A DNA stretch of 64,000 nt from Methylobacter luteus IMV-B-3098 (GTDB lineage Bacteria; Pseudomonadota; Gammaproteobacteria; Methylococcales; Methylomonadaceae). Both the position numbers and the translations under genes were made by a program. Positions 26,613 through 34,855 of this stretch are shown one piece after another. Positions within the stretch are counted from its first letter, which is position 1; the number at the start of each line of letters is the position of its first letter. The stretch lies in NCBI RefSeq assembly GCF_000427625.1, contig NZ_KE386569.1, forward strand, positions 187,376 to 251,375. Reading direction: 5' to 3'. The notes beneath the pieces were generated by a model, which was not told the DNA's origin, did no database searches, and saw only the letters and a program-made list of their open reading frames with translations.

Positions 26613-26640
26613 AAGGGGCGCCAGGCAGCGCCCCTTCCTT
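26613..26640. terminator. bidirectional terminator between response regulator and mtdB-like gene
   Basis: AAGGGGCGC (26613-26621) and GCGCCCCTT (26628-26636) form a perfect 9-bp stem with a six-base loop between convergent genes; T-rich flanks exist on both strands. Confidence 0.75.
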
Positions 26641-26647
26641 CGGTTGC

Positions 26648-27553
26648 TTATAATAGTTCCCTGGCCTTGTTAAAGGCATCCCTGAAATCAAGATACAATG
26701 GTTTATCAGTTTCCAGCATGGATTTCAGTAATTCATGCTGCAGCTGATATTTAACATTGCCGACAGCCAAGGCGCCTACGCCCACTGCGCCCGGTGCATT
26801 GACCGCATGAATTAGTGGTGCGCCCATGTCCTTAAGCTTGATGCCTTCGATTCCCAAAGGTGGAACCGCATTCACATCGCCCGCTACTTTCAATCGTTTT
26901 GCTTCATTCAGAACGTCAGCGCTTAAAACCTGAATGCCGGCTTTCGCGGTACAAAAGATGATGTCGGCATTGGAAACCAGGCGAGCTTTATCGGCTTCTG
27001 AACTGGCGTAAGTGCCTTTAAGATTGCAGCCAAAGCGGCGATTGTATTCCTTGGCCATATCCAGGGCTGTATCGATTGACAAATGGTCGATCAATGCCGT
27101 ATCGGCGCCGGCTAGGGATGCGATGACGCCTGTAGCGACACCGACAGGGCCGGTTCCGCCAAAGACGACGGCATTGCAGTCTTTCAGTTCCTTGCCATGC
27201 TTTGCTTTTAGCTCTTTTTCCACGCAGGCCACCAATGCGGCCGCTGTCGTGAATGCGCCACTGGGATCGGCAAGAACAGAAACTTCAAAAGGGGGCACCA
27301 TAGCTTGTTTGCAGGTGTCCAGCATGTCCATGGCCAGGCCCAGATCACGACCGCCAATAAAAATGCCAGTGCGTTTAACCCCGGATGGACCGCGAGAAAA
27401 TATGGCATCCTGGGTCAATCCATAAACCTTGTCCAGTTTGACGTTACTGTAAGGCACAAGTACATCAAAACCAGCATCCATCGCCATGTTGACATCGAAT
27501 GGGCTGTTGTTTGGCATAGGGTCCAGCATGTGAATAATGCTGCGTTTCTGCAT
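26648..27553 (-). CDS. methylene-tetrahydromethanopterin dehydrogenase paralogue (MtdB-like)
   Basis: Oxidises methylene-H4MPT to methenyl-H4MPT with NAD(P), a core step of formaldehyde oxidation in methylotrophs. The protein has 301 residues. The N-terminal half carries MtdB-family motifs SPFDVNMAMDAGFDVLVPY and FSRGPSGVKRTGIFIGGRDL; the Rossmann loop is FGGTGPVGVATGVIA. After the second strand it reads LIDHLSIDTA where its neighbour has IIGRQLERA, so the residues usually touching the NADP phosphate are different and cofactor use may have changed. It is the second gene of a tandem pair, 55 bases after its paralogue, ending at a terminator. Confidence 0.9.
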   Translation of the reverse strand: MQKRSIIHMLDPMPNNSPFDVNMAMDAGFDVLVPYSNVKLDKVYGLTQDAIFSRGPSGVKRTGIFIGGRDLGLAMDMLDTCKQAMVPPFEVSVLADPSGAFTTAAALVACVEKELKAKHGKELKDCNAVVFGGTGPVGVATGVIASLAGADTALIDHLSIDTALDMAKEYNRRFGCNLKGTYASSEADKARLVSNADIIFCTAKAGIQVLSADVLNEAKRLKVAGDVNAVPPLGIEGIKLKDMGAPLIHAVNAPGAVGVGALAVGNVKYQLQHELLKSMLETDKPLYLDFRDAFNKARELL

Positions 27554-27608
27554 TAGAGATCCTCTTTCATTAGGGCGGGTTAAACTGAAATTATAACCAG
27601 CTTATAAA

Positions 27609-28517
27609 TTAAATATTTGATTTAATATAGGTTCTTGCAACTTCGAAAGCATGCTCGAAATGCAGGTAAACAGGCTTATCGGTACTGATCATTTTCTTCA
27701 GCAAGCGGTTTTGGGCCTGGTATTTGATATTGCCGATAGCCAGTGCGCCTATGCCGACAGCGCCACTGTTTGAGCCTTGAATCGGTGTGCCGTCATGGAA
27801 TGCATCGACACCGGCAATGCCTGATGGCGGCACGGCGTTGACATCGGCGGCCACTTTCAGTTGCGGAGCTGATGCAACCAGCTCTGCACTGAGTAATTCA
27901 ATGCCAGCGGCACCGGTTGCAAAGACCACGTCGGCAGTTTTTATGTATTCGGCTTTATCGGCATCGGCGCCGGCTTCAATGGTGATTTTGCCGTCGCCGA
28001 ACTCATTGCTGCACATATCGGCTATGTGCTGCGCTCTTTCCAGCTGGCGGCCGATAATTCTTACATGGGCGCCTGCTTGAGCTGCAATCACGGCGGCGGC
28101 TTGTCCGACCGGGCCGGTTCCACCCAATGCCAGAATATTTTTGCCTTCCAGTGTGGTGTTGAATTTTGTCATTAATTCCCGCTCGACGGCTGCAACCATG
28201 CCGGCTGCTGTCGTGAATGCGCCGCTGGGGTCAGCGAAAACGGAGACTTCAAACGGAGGCACCATGGCGTGTTTAGCTGCTCTCAGCATGTCCATGGCCT
28301 GTTTGGTATCACGGCCGCCGATGAAAATAGCGGTTCTTTTCAGGTTTTTTTGGCTGCGCGAGAAAATGGCGTCCTGAACCAGCCCCTGAACTTCGCTGGG
28401 TTCGACATTGATATACGGGACTGCTGAAACCCAACCGGCATCCATCGCCATGTTGACGTCAAACGGGCTGAGGTTTTTGGCAGTGGTCAGCATGTGTAAA
28501 ATGAATGGTTTTTCCAT
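27609..28517 (-). CDS. mtdB: NAD(P)-dependent methylene-tetrahydromethanopterin dehydrogenase
   Basis: Same reaction as the preceding entry. It has 302 residues, beginning MEKPFILHMLTTAKNLSPFD with VNMAMDAG following. The Rossmann segment LGGTGPVGQAAAVIAAQAGA leads to IIGRQLERAQ, whose basic residues resemble the NADP-binding GRKLDKA stretch of MtdA, and DVNAVPPSGIAG is the conserved C-terminal motif. It is first of the tandem pair and divergent from the isocitrate dehydrogenase gene, with 136 bases between. H4MPT-linked enzymes in a proteobacterium are diagnostic of a methylotroph. Confidence 0.92.
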   Translation of the reverse strand: MEKPFILHMLTTAKNLSPFDVNMAMDAGWVSAVPYINVEPSEVQGLVQDAIFSRSQKNLKRTAIFIGGRDTKQAMDMLRAAKHAMVPPFEVSVFADPSGAFTTAAGMVAAVERELMTKFNTTLEGKNILALGGTGPVGQAAAVIAAQAGAHVRIIGRQLERAQHIADMCSNEFGDGKITIEAGADADKAEYIKTADVVFATGAAGIELLSAELVASAPQLKVAADVNAVPPSGIAGVDAFHDGTPIQGSNSGAVGIGALAIGNIKYQAQNRLLKKMISTDKPVYLHFEHAFEVARTYIKSNI

Positions 28518-28653
28518 GATATCCCCTTGATGTGTTTAGCTCGCAAGTATAAAAGAAAAAATTGCAGAATAACACTGTCCTCGGCTTTTTGGATTTTAAA
28601 AAATCGTTGAATCTGTGTATTATCAAGGCAATTTTATTTTTTCGGAGAAATGA

Positions 28654-29664
28654 ATGCACAACGTTACGTTGATCAAAGGTGATGGTATCGGTCCTTCCAT
28701 TATGGAGGCTGCGGTCAAGATTATTGATGCGTCCGGCGCCAAGATAAACTGGGAAGAGGCCGATGCGGGCATGGCCGCGTTTGATAAACACGGCACGCCG
28801 ATTCCTGATGCAACTCTGGCCTCGATTGAAAAAAATCGCGTGGCTTTCAAAGGGCCTCTGACGACACCGGTCGGCAAGGGTTTCAGAAGCATCAACGTCG
28901 CCTTGCGTCAGCAATATGATCTTTATGCCAATGTCCGTCCGGCCAAAACATGGAAAGGCGCGCAAACCCGTTTTGACAATGTCGATATCGTCGTCGTCAG
29001 GGAAAATACGGAAGGTTTGTATGCCGGTTTGGAGCACTTCCTGACACCCAAAAAAGACATAGCCGAAAGTCTGGCGGTCGTGACGCGTCAGGGCTCGGAA
29101 CGTATTGTTGAGTATGCTTTTAAATATGCACGTGAAAACGGCCGCAAAAAAGTCACGATTTGTCATAAAGCCAATATTTTGAAGTACACGTCGGGTTTGT
29201 TTCTGGATGTTGCCAGGGAAGTCGCGGCGCGCTATCCAGACATCGAATGCGACGAAAAGATTGTCGACGCCATCTGTATGCATATGGTCATGGACCCGTC
29301 TCAGTTCGATGTGGTCGTGACGACCAATATGTTCGGAGACATTCTCTCCGATCTGACGGCCGGTTTGGTTGGTGGCCTGGGGTTGATTCCGGGTGCCAAT
29401 ATCGGTAGCGATGCGGCATTGTTTGAAGCGGTGCACGGCAGTGCGCCGGATATCGCCGGCAAAAACATCGCGAACCCGACCGCTGTGATCATGGCGGGCG
29501 TTATGATGCTGAACTATCTGGGTGAACACGAAGCTGCGAATCGTATTAAGGCTGCGACCGAAAAAGTCATCAGCGATGGCGAATTTGTCACGCCGGATTT
29601 GAACCGGAACTCAAAGGCCGGCACTACTGAAATGCGCGATGCCATTATTGCGGCCATGCAATAA
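28654..29664 (+). CDS. NAD-type isocitrate dehydrogenase (isocitrate/isopropylmalate dehydrogenase family)
   Basis: Oxidative decarboxylation of isocitrate to 2-oxoglutarate. With 336 residues it is the short form, similar to mitochondrial NAD-IDH rather than the 415-residue E. coli Icd. Motifs: [30 protein letters not shown] (substrate-binding), the metal Asp in [19 protein letters not shown], and [15 protein letters not shown]. The ATG follows TTCGGAGAA. 3-isopropylmalate or homoisocitrate dehydrogenases share the fold, but the NTEGLYAG loop favours isocitrate. Followed closely by 5-FTHF cyclo-ligase. Confidence 0.85.
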   Translation: MHNVTLIKGDGIGPSIMEAAVKIIDASGAKINWEEADAGMAAFDKHGTPIPDATLASIEKNRVAFKGPLTTPVGKGFRSINVALRQQYDLYANVRPAKTWKGAQTRFDNVDIVVVRENTEGLYAGLEHFLTPKKDIAESLAVVTRQGSERIVEYAFKYARENGRKKVTICHKANILKYTSGLFLDVAREVAARYPDIECDEKIVDAICMHMVMDPSQFDVVVTTNMFGDILSDLTAGLVGGLGLIPGANIGSDAALFEAVHGSAPDIAGKNIANPTAVIMAGVMMLNYLGEHEAANRIKAATEKVISDGEFVTPDLNRNSKAGTTEMRDAIIAAMQ

Positions 29665-29711
29665 ATCCTTAATTGCGCAAGGGCGGCCTGATGGTCGTCC
29701 CTGCTAGTCTT

Positions 29712-30323
29712 ATGATGAATGATCTGAAAGCCCAGCAACGCCGCAAGGCTTACGATGCACGCAACGCACAGGCGGACAAGGATACGGTCAGCCGGATCAT
29801 TTGCGATCAAATCACGGCGCACCCGGCTTATCGTCAGGCCGAAACCGTGATGTGGTACATCCACTGCCGGTCAGAAGCCAGGACCGGGCCGACCTTGTTA
29901 CAGGAAATCCCGACCGATAAACGTATCGTCATTCCCTACTGTACCAAAGATGAGCAAGGCTATAACAAATTGGGCCTATGGCGGCTGGAAGACTTTGCCG
30001 AATTAGTGCCCGGCATGTGGGGGATTCTTGAGCCGCCCTGGCAAAGATGGGGCGAGGCCGGCAAGGAAATCGCACCGGAACAGCTCGATTGCATTATTGT
30101 GCCGGGCGTGGCTTTCGACCGTCATGGCGGACGCCTCGGCAACGGCGCCGGTTATTATGATCGTTTATTGCGATGCGCCAGAGCCGATGCCGTGTTGCTC
30201 GGTGCGTGTTACGAATCTCAATTACTGGATCGGGTCGCCATGGAATCTCATGATGTAGCCATGGATTTTGTGATTACGGAAAAAGCGATTTATAAAGGTC
30301 TCGGCCGGCCGTTTTCAAGCTGA
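29712..30323 (+). CDS. 5-formyltetrahydrofolate cyclo-ligase
   Basis: Converts 5-formyl-THF with ATP to 5,10-methenyl-THF, returning a dead-end folate to the C1 pool. From ATG 29712 it has 203 residues (MMNDLKAQQRRKAYDARN). Motifs: the basic N-terminal helix, VIPYCTKDE, LDCIIVPGVAFDRHGGRLGNG (split: the GVAFDR and GRLGNGAGYYDRLL family signature). Other in-frame starts (TTG 29673, ATG 29691) are possible. It overlaps the following nspC by one base (TGATG). Its placement behind C1-related genes fits a methylotroph. Confidence 0.92.
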   Translation: MMNDLKAQQRRKAYDARNAQADKDTVSRIICDQITAHPAYRQAETVMWYIHCRSEARTGPTLLQEIPTDKRIVIPYCTKDEQGYNKLGLWRLEDFAELVPGMWGILEPPWQRWGEAGKEIAPEQLDCIIVPGVAFDRHGGRLGNGAGYYDRLLRCARADAVLLGACYESQLLDRVAMESHDVAMDFVITEKAIYKGLGRPFSS

Positions 30324-31477
30324 TGGATTTGCAGTCGCTAAAAAACAGCGTTACTTCCTCGCCGGCTTTTGTCGTGGATGCAACCGAGGTCACTAATACC
30401 TTGAAAGTATTGGAGGAGCTGCGCAATCAGTGCGGCTGCAAGGTTTTATATTCGATCAAGGCCCTGCCTTTTTCCTCTGTGCTTGAGCTGGCAAAACCTT
30501 TCGTTGACGGTTTTTCGGTCAGTTCCCTGTTTGAAGCGCGCCTAGCCGATGAAATTCTGGCGGGGCAGGGTAGCATCCATCTGACTACACCCGGCATCAG
30601 GCCCGATGAACTCGATGATATTGCAAGCCTGTGCACGCACATCAGCTTTAACTCTTTGAATCAGTATCAGCGTTTTGGCGATGCTGCCAAGGCTAAAGCT
30701 TCGGTCGGTTTAAGGCTGAATCCCAAGTTGTCCTTCCTTGATGACAAGCGTTTCGATCCGTGCCGGCCGTTTTCAAAACTGGGCGTCGATATCGATGAAT
30801 TGTGCCGCTCGACCTGCCTTGACCAGATCAACGGGCTGCACTTTCATACTATTTTTTCAGCAACGGATTTCACGCCGTTGATTAAAACGATAGAAAAACT
30901 TCAGTCTCGTTTGGGGTCAAGATTCGCTAGTCTCAAATGGTTGAATCTGGGGGGCGGCTATCTGTTTAACCGGATCGAAGATCACAGCCGATTTATTGAT
31001 ATGGTTCGCCGGCTGAAAAGCGATTTCGGCATTGACGTCTATATCGAGCCGGGCAAGGCGGTGATCGGACAGGCAGGACATCTGATCGCCACCGTGATCG
31101 ATACATTCATCAGCGATGACAAAACCATCGTCGTACTCGATACGTCAGTTAATCATAACCCGGAAGTGTTCGAATATCAGCGCCAGCCTGAACTGCACGA
31201 GCATGAGCCAGAGGGCGCCTATGCGGCTGTCTTGGCGGGTTGCACCTGTCTGGCCGGCGATATATTCGGCGAATATCGGTTCAATAAGCCGTTGAAGATG
31301 GGCGATCGCGTGGTTTTCAAACATATCGGAGCCTACAGCCTGATTAAAGCCAACCGGTTTAACGGCCACAATCTGCCTGATGTCTATGAGGTATCGTCGG
31401 AAAAAGTCACTTTATTAAAGCACTATGACTATGCAGATTACCGCGGCCAGTGGGTTAGGGACGAGACTGTATCATAG
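30323..31477 (+). CDS. nspC: carboxynorspermidine decarboxylase
   Basis: PLP-dependent fold-type III decarboxylase that makes norspermidine or spermidine from the carboxy- precursors, the last step of the alternative polyamine route. It has 384 residues; PLP lysine is Lys46 in LYSIKALPF, glycine-rich phosphate loop NLGGGYLFNR, and the active-site Cys region AGCTCLAGD(IF)GEY. The partner carboxy(nor)spermidine synthase is not adjacent. Start ATG overlaps the preceding gene's stop. Confidence 0.92.
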   Translation: MDLQSLKNSVTSSPAFVVDATEVTNTLKVLEELRNQCGCKVLYSIKALPFSSVLELAKPFVDGFSVSSLFEARLADEILAGQGSIHLTTPGIRPDELDDIASLCTHISFNSLNQYQRFGDAAKAKASVGLRLNPKLSFLDDKRFDPCRPFSKLGVDIDELCRSTCLDQINGLHFHTIFSATDFTPLIKTIEKLQSRLGSRFASLKWLNLGGGYLFNRIEDHSRFIDMVRRLKSDFGIDVYIEPGKAVIGQAGHLIATVIDTFISDDKTIVVLDTSVNHNPEVFEYQRQPELHEHEPEGAYAAVLAGCTCLAGDIFGEYRFNKPLKMGDRVVFKHIGAYSLIKANRFNGHNLPDVYEVSSEKVTLLKHYDYADYRGQWVRDETVS

Positions 31478-31567
31478 GCAACTTGTTGGAAGAAATCAGT
31501 GTCAGTAACCGAAACAGGCACACGGTAATGGTTTTTAAAGTTCAAATTAAGCAATGGAGTTATAACG

Positions 31568-32560
31568 ATGAAAGCAGTATTAATGACTGAAAAAGGCGGG
31601 CCTGAAGTTCTGCAGTTACAGGACATAGCGGAACCCGAAATAACTCACCCGGCTCAGGTAAAAGTCCGTCTTAAAGCAGCCGGCATCAATCCCATCGATA
31701 CCAAGGTGAGGGCCAACGGGCTCTTTTACAAGGATGCGCTGCCTGCCGTACTGGGTTGCGATGGCGCCGGCACTATCGTTGCCGTAGGCGATGACGTTAC
31801 GCATTACAAGGCCGGCGATGAAGTATGGTTTTGCAATGGCGGCCTGGGAAAGGAGCAAGGCAATTACGCCGAATATACGGTTGTCGACAGCCGCTGGGTG
31901 GCTTTGAAACCTAAAACCATCTCTTTTACCGAAGCGGCGGCCCTGCCGCTGGTGTTGATTACGGCCTGGGGCGCCCTGTTCGAGCGCGGCGGTTTGCAGT
32001 CGGGGCAGACAGTTCTGATCCATGCCGGCGCCGGCGGCGTAGGGCATGTAGCCATACAGTTGGCGAAGCAAAAAGGCGCCCGCGTCATCACGACAGTCAG
32101 TTCCAAAGAAAAAGCCGATGTTGTACGCGGTTTGAGTGCTGATGACGTTATTTTTTACCGGGAAGAGAATGTGCTGGACCGCGTCAACGGTCTGACTGAA
32201 GGAAATGGCGCTGATCTGGTTTTCGATACGGTCGGTCCTGATGTTTTTAAATCCAGCATAGAGGCGACGGCCCATTTCGGCGCTATCGTGACATTGCTGG
32301 ATCCCGGCATGATCAGTCTGGCCGAGGCCCGCATGCGCAATTTGAAGATCGGTTTTGAATTGATGCTGGCGCCCATGTTAAGGGAGCTTGACGCCGCGCG
32401 CGCGAAACATGTGGAGATTTTAAAACAATGCGCCGAACTGATCGAACAGGGTGATTTAAAGGTCAATGTCAGTCATGTATTAAGACTCGATCAGGCGGCC
32501 GATGCGCATAAATTACTAGCGGAAGGGCATATGATGGGAAAGATTGTGCTGGAAATGTGA
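31568..32560 (+). CDS. quinone oxidoreductase-like zinc-free MDR dehydrogenase
   Basis: Medium-chain dehydrogenase/reductase, 330 residues, using NAD(P)H. N-terminal GroES-like domain (MKAVLMTEKGGPEVLQLQDI) and a Rossmann domain with AGAGGVGHVAIQLAKQKGA. The Cys/His zinc ligands of alcohol dehydrogenases are not seen, which points to the quinone reductase (QOR) or crotonyl-CoA-reductase-like branch. It follows nspC after 90 bases in the same direction but shares no obvious pathway with it. Substrate cannot be told from sequence. Confidence 0.85.
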   Translation: MKAVLMTEKGGPEVLQLQDIAEPEITHPAQVKVRLKAAGINPIDTKVRANGLFYKDALPAVLGCDGAGTIVAVGDDVTHYKAGDEVWFCNGGLGKEQGNYAEYTVVDSRWVALKPKTISFTEAAALPLVLITAWGALFERGGLQSGQTVLIHAGAGGVGHVAIQLAKQKGARVITTVSSKEKADVVRGLSADDVIFYREENVLDRVNGLTEGNGADLVFDTVGPDVFKSSIEATAHFGAIVTLLDPGMISLAEARMRNLKIGFELMLAPMLRELDAARAKHVEILKQCAELIEQGDLKVNVSHVLRLDQAADAHKLLAEGHMMGKIVLEM

Positions 32561-32662
32561 CCGGCTGACCTCAATCAGGCAAGGACCAAAGCCGAACAGA
32601 TTTATACATTGATAATCACCGGCTAAATCGCGGGTATGTCAGTTATAAATAACTGCGGGTGT

Positions 32663-32752
32663 AACTGAGAAAAGTCATGGGAATTTAAGGTTTCTTATTT
32701 ATACTGAAAAAAAGTTAATTTAAGGTTTCTTATTTATACTGAGAAAAGTCAT
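32663..32752. repeat. tandem duplication upstream of the GGDEF/EAL gene
   Basis: A 26-base unit, AATTTAAGGTTTCTTATTT then ATACTGA, is present exactly at 32682-32707 and 32717-32742 (period 35), flanked by ACTGAGAAAAGTCAT at 32663 and 32738. The region is AT-rich and lies 130-220 bases before the start of the c-di-GMP protein, so it may contain duplicated regulator sites. The rest of the 322-base gap shows no gene. Confidence 0.8.
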
Positions 32753-32882
32753 TGATTTTTCAAGTTTTACATTAACGATAGTTAAGCTTTTCAATTATTT
32801 CAATTCGCCTTAACTTCATCCGGAAGTGTATAGAATGTTTTAAATACTAGAAAAGTTAACTCCTTGTTAAGGCAGGTCAAAG

Positions 32883-34694
32883 ATGTTGAACAGCTTACAA
32901 AAACAAAAAAAGATTATTATTGCTGATGCTGAACCTGACTCAAGAGTTGAAACAATAGAATATCTACAAGCGCGAGGATTTCATAATCTGGCTGTCGCTG
33001 CCGACGGCAATCAGATTTATGAAATGCTGCGCGCCTATCAACATGACCCCGAGCTCCTGGGGTTGGTCATCATTGATGAAAAATTGCCCCATTGCCAGAT
33101 TAAGGAATTGTGTGAATTCCTGTCGCATGAGGATGAAGGGATTTTTTTGCCGTTTATTGTGCTCGTCAATGAGCAGTCAAAGAACAAAACGCCGGCATTG
33201 GAAAGCGAATGTCAGCGCTATGAGCTTGTCCGTCCATACTTGTCTGCCGAATTGCTTATGCTGGTTGAGTTTCTTTTGGTGTTAAAAGACGAGCGGTTTC
33301 TGCGTTACAAGCAGAAAGAGGAATTGATTAGCCAGTTGGCCGCACGCAAGTTGCTCGATGCGAAATTAGAATATCTGGTTGTTCATGATGATCTGACCGG
33401 CTTGTTGAATCGGCGCAATCTTGAGCAGCATCTTTATCTGGTGCTGCATGAACAGGTCAAATTCCGGCAAAATGGTGTGTTACTGTTTATCGATCTGGAC
33501 AGGTTCGGACTGATCAATGATCTGGAAGGATTTGATGCCGCTGACAGGCTGCTGATTGAAGTGGTTGCCGTTATCAAAAGGGCGATTCAGGCAAAAGGCC
33601 TGTTCGCCCGGGTCGGATCGGACGAGTTATGTTTGTATTTGGAAAATTCGACCTTCGATAACGCGAGGGTTGTTGCGGAGCATATCTGTAAAAGACTGGA
33701 TGAGTTTCGCTTTGCAATAGGCAATGTCTGTTACCACATTACGGCTTCAATTGGCATCGCTTCGTTAAAATCCTCCAAAACCGTCAAGCATCCCGGCGAG
33801 CTGATATCCAGAGCCCATCAGGCTTGCGCGATAGCCAAGAGCAAAGGCCGTAACAGAGTATGGCAGTATTGCGAAGACGATCAGGCTTTCAAGGAAAGGC
33901 AGCGCGATATTCATTGGTTGCCCTTAATTCGGGACGCCTTGTTAAATGACAGATTCTTTCTTGTTTTTCAGCCTGTGGTAGGTTTATTCGACGGCGAAAT
34001 ATCCCATTATGAAGTCTTGATCAGAATGAGGGATGGTGACGAGTGCGTGATTGATCCGGGTGAATTTATTCCGGTGGCGGAAAGAATGGGGTTAATTCAT
34101 GGCATTGACGCTTGGGTGGTCGATAAGGCCATAGATTTTTTAACTTCACTGCCTCAGGAATTCTCACATATAAAGCTGGCAATAAATTTATCTTGCATGG
34201 CCTTTCAGGATGATTCGATCGCCGCTTTTATTCGGCAAAAACTGGATAGGTCATGGGTCAGCGGCGACCGTCTTACGTTCGAAATCACTGAGACGGCGGC
34301 AGTAGGCAATTTCGAGCAGACTCTGTCTACGATTAATCAGATCCGGGCATTAGGATGTCATATTGCCCTGGATGATTTCGGCGCCGGTTTTTGCTCGTTT
34401 AATTATTTGAAAATATTCCCCGCTGAGTATGTAAAAATTGACGGCCAGTTTATACAGAATCTGGTCAATGACGAAACTGACCAGATGCTGGTGCGCTCAA
34501 TGCAGCAGATTGCCAGAAAACTGGGCAAGAAAACCATTGCCGAATATGTCGAATGTCCTCAAACGATTAAAATTCTGAGGGAAATCGGTATCAATTACGG
34601 TCAAGGCAGTATTTTTGGCAAGCCCCTTGAGCAACTTTCGGCCCAGAGCGCCTTTCGGACTCATGCTCTGACTGAGTCCCAATGTTTTAGCTGA
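32883..34694 (+). CDS. response-regulator-like protein with degenerate GGDEF and EAL domains
   Basis: Signalling protein of 603 residues. N-terminal receiver-like domain (about 10-130, candidate phospho-Asp65 in VIIDEKLPH), a GGDEF domain (about 165-330) and an EAL domain (about 345-595). The GGDEF signature reads RVGSDELCLYL, so diguanylate cyclase activity is probably lost. The EAL domain reads YEVLIRM (EVL for EAL) but keeps Glu in FEITETAA, the DDFGAGFCSFNYLK loop and the catalytic-loop Lys/Glu region, so phosphodiesterase activity is likely. It would lower cyclic di-GMP, possibly linked to pili or surface life. It stands alone. Confidence 0.92.
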   Translation: MLNSLQKQKKIIIADAEPDSRVETIEYLQARGFHNLAVAADGNQIYEMLRAYQHDPELLGLVIIDEKLPHCQIKELCEFLSHEDEGIFLPFIVLVNEQSKNKTPALESECQRYELVRPYLSAELLMLVEFLLVLKDERFLRYKQKEELISQLAARKLLDAKLEYLVVHDDLTGLLNRRNLEQHLYLVLHEQVKFRQNGVLLFIDLDRFGLINDLEGFDAADRLLIEVVAVIKRAIQAKGLFARVGSDELCLYLENSTFDNARVVAEHICKRLDEFRFAIGNVCYHITASIGIASLKSSKTVKHPGELISRAHQACAIAKSKGRNRVWQYCEDDQAFKERQRDIHWLPLIRDALLNDRFFLVFQPVVGLFDGEISHYEVLIRMRDGDECVIDPGEFIPVAERMGLIHGIDAWVVDKAIDFLTSLPQEFSHIKLAINLSCMAFQDDSIAAFIRQKLDRSWVSGDRLTFEITETAAVGNFEQTLSTINQIRALGCHIALDDFGAGFCSFNYLKIFPAEYVKIDGQFIQNLVNDETDQMLVRSMQQIARKLGKKTIAEYVECPQTIKILREIGINYGQGSIFGKPLEQLSAQSAFRTHALTESQCFS

Positions 34695-34855
34695 TTCCAT
34701 TTAATCGTTTTTTAAAAGCCAGCCTGTATTATTCATTTATCGTTCACTTTATCCAGATAGATTAAGGGTTGCTGATTCAGGTAATCCTACTTTATGTATA
34801 ATAAGGAACGCTGTCAGGGATGATAATTATAAAATAATGAACGTTGTAAGAGGCT

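Noticed and set aside
28459-29529. 356-residue minus-strand open frame across isocitrate dehydrogenase
   Set aside because: Overlaps the convincing NAD-IDH frame in full and extends into the mtdB start; no domain seen.
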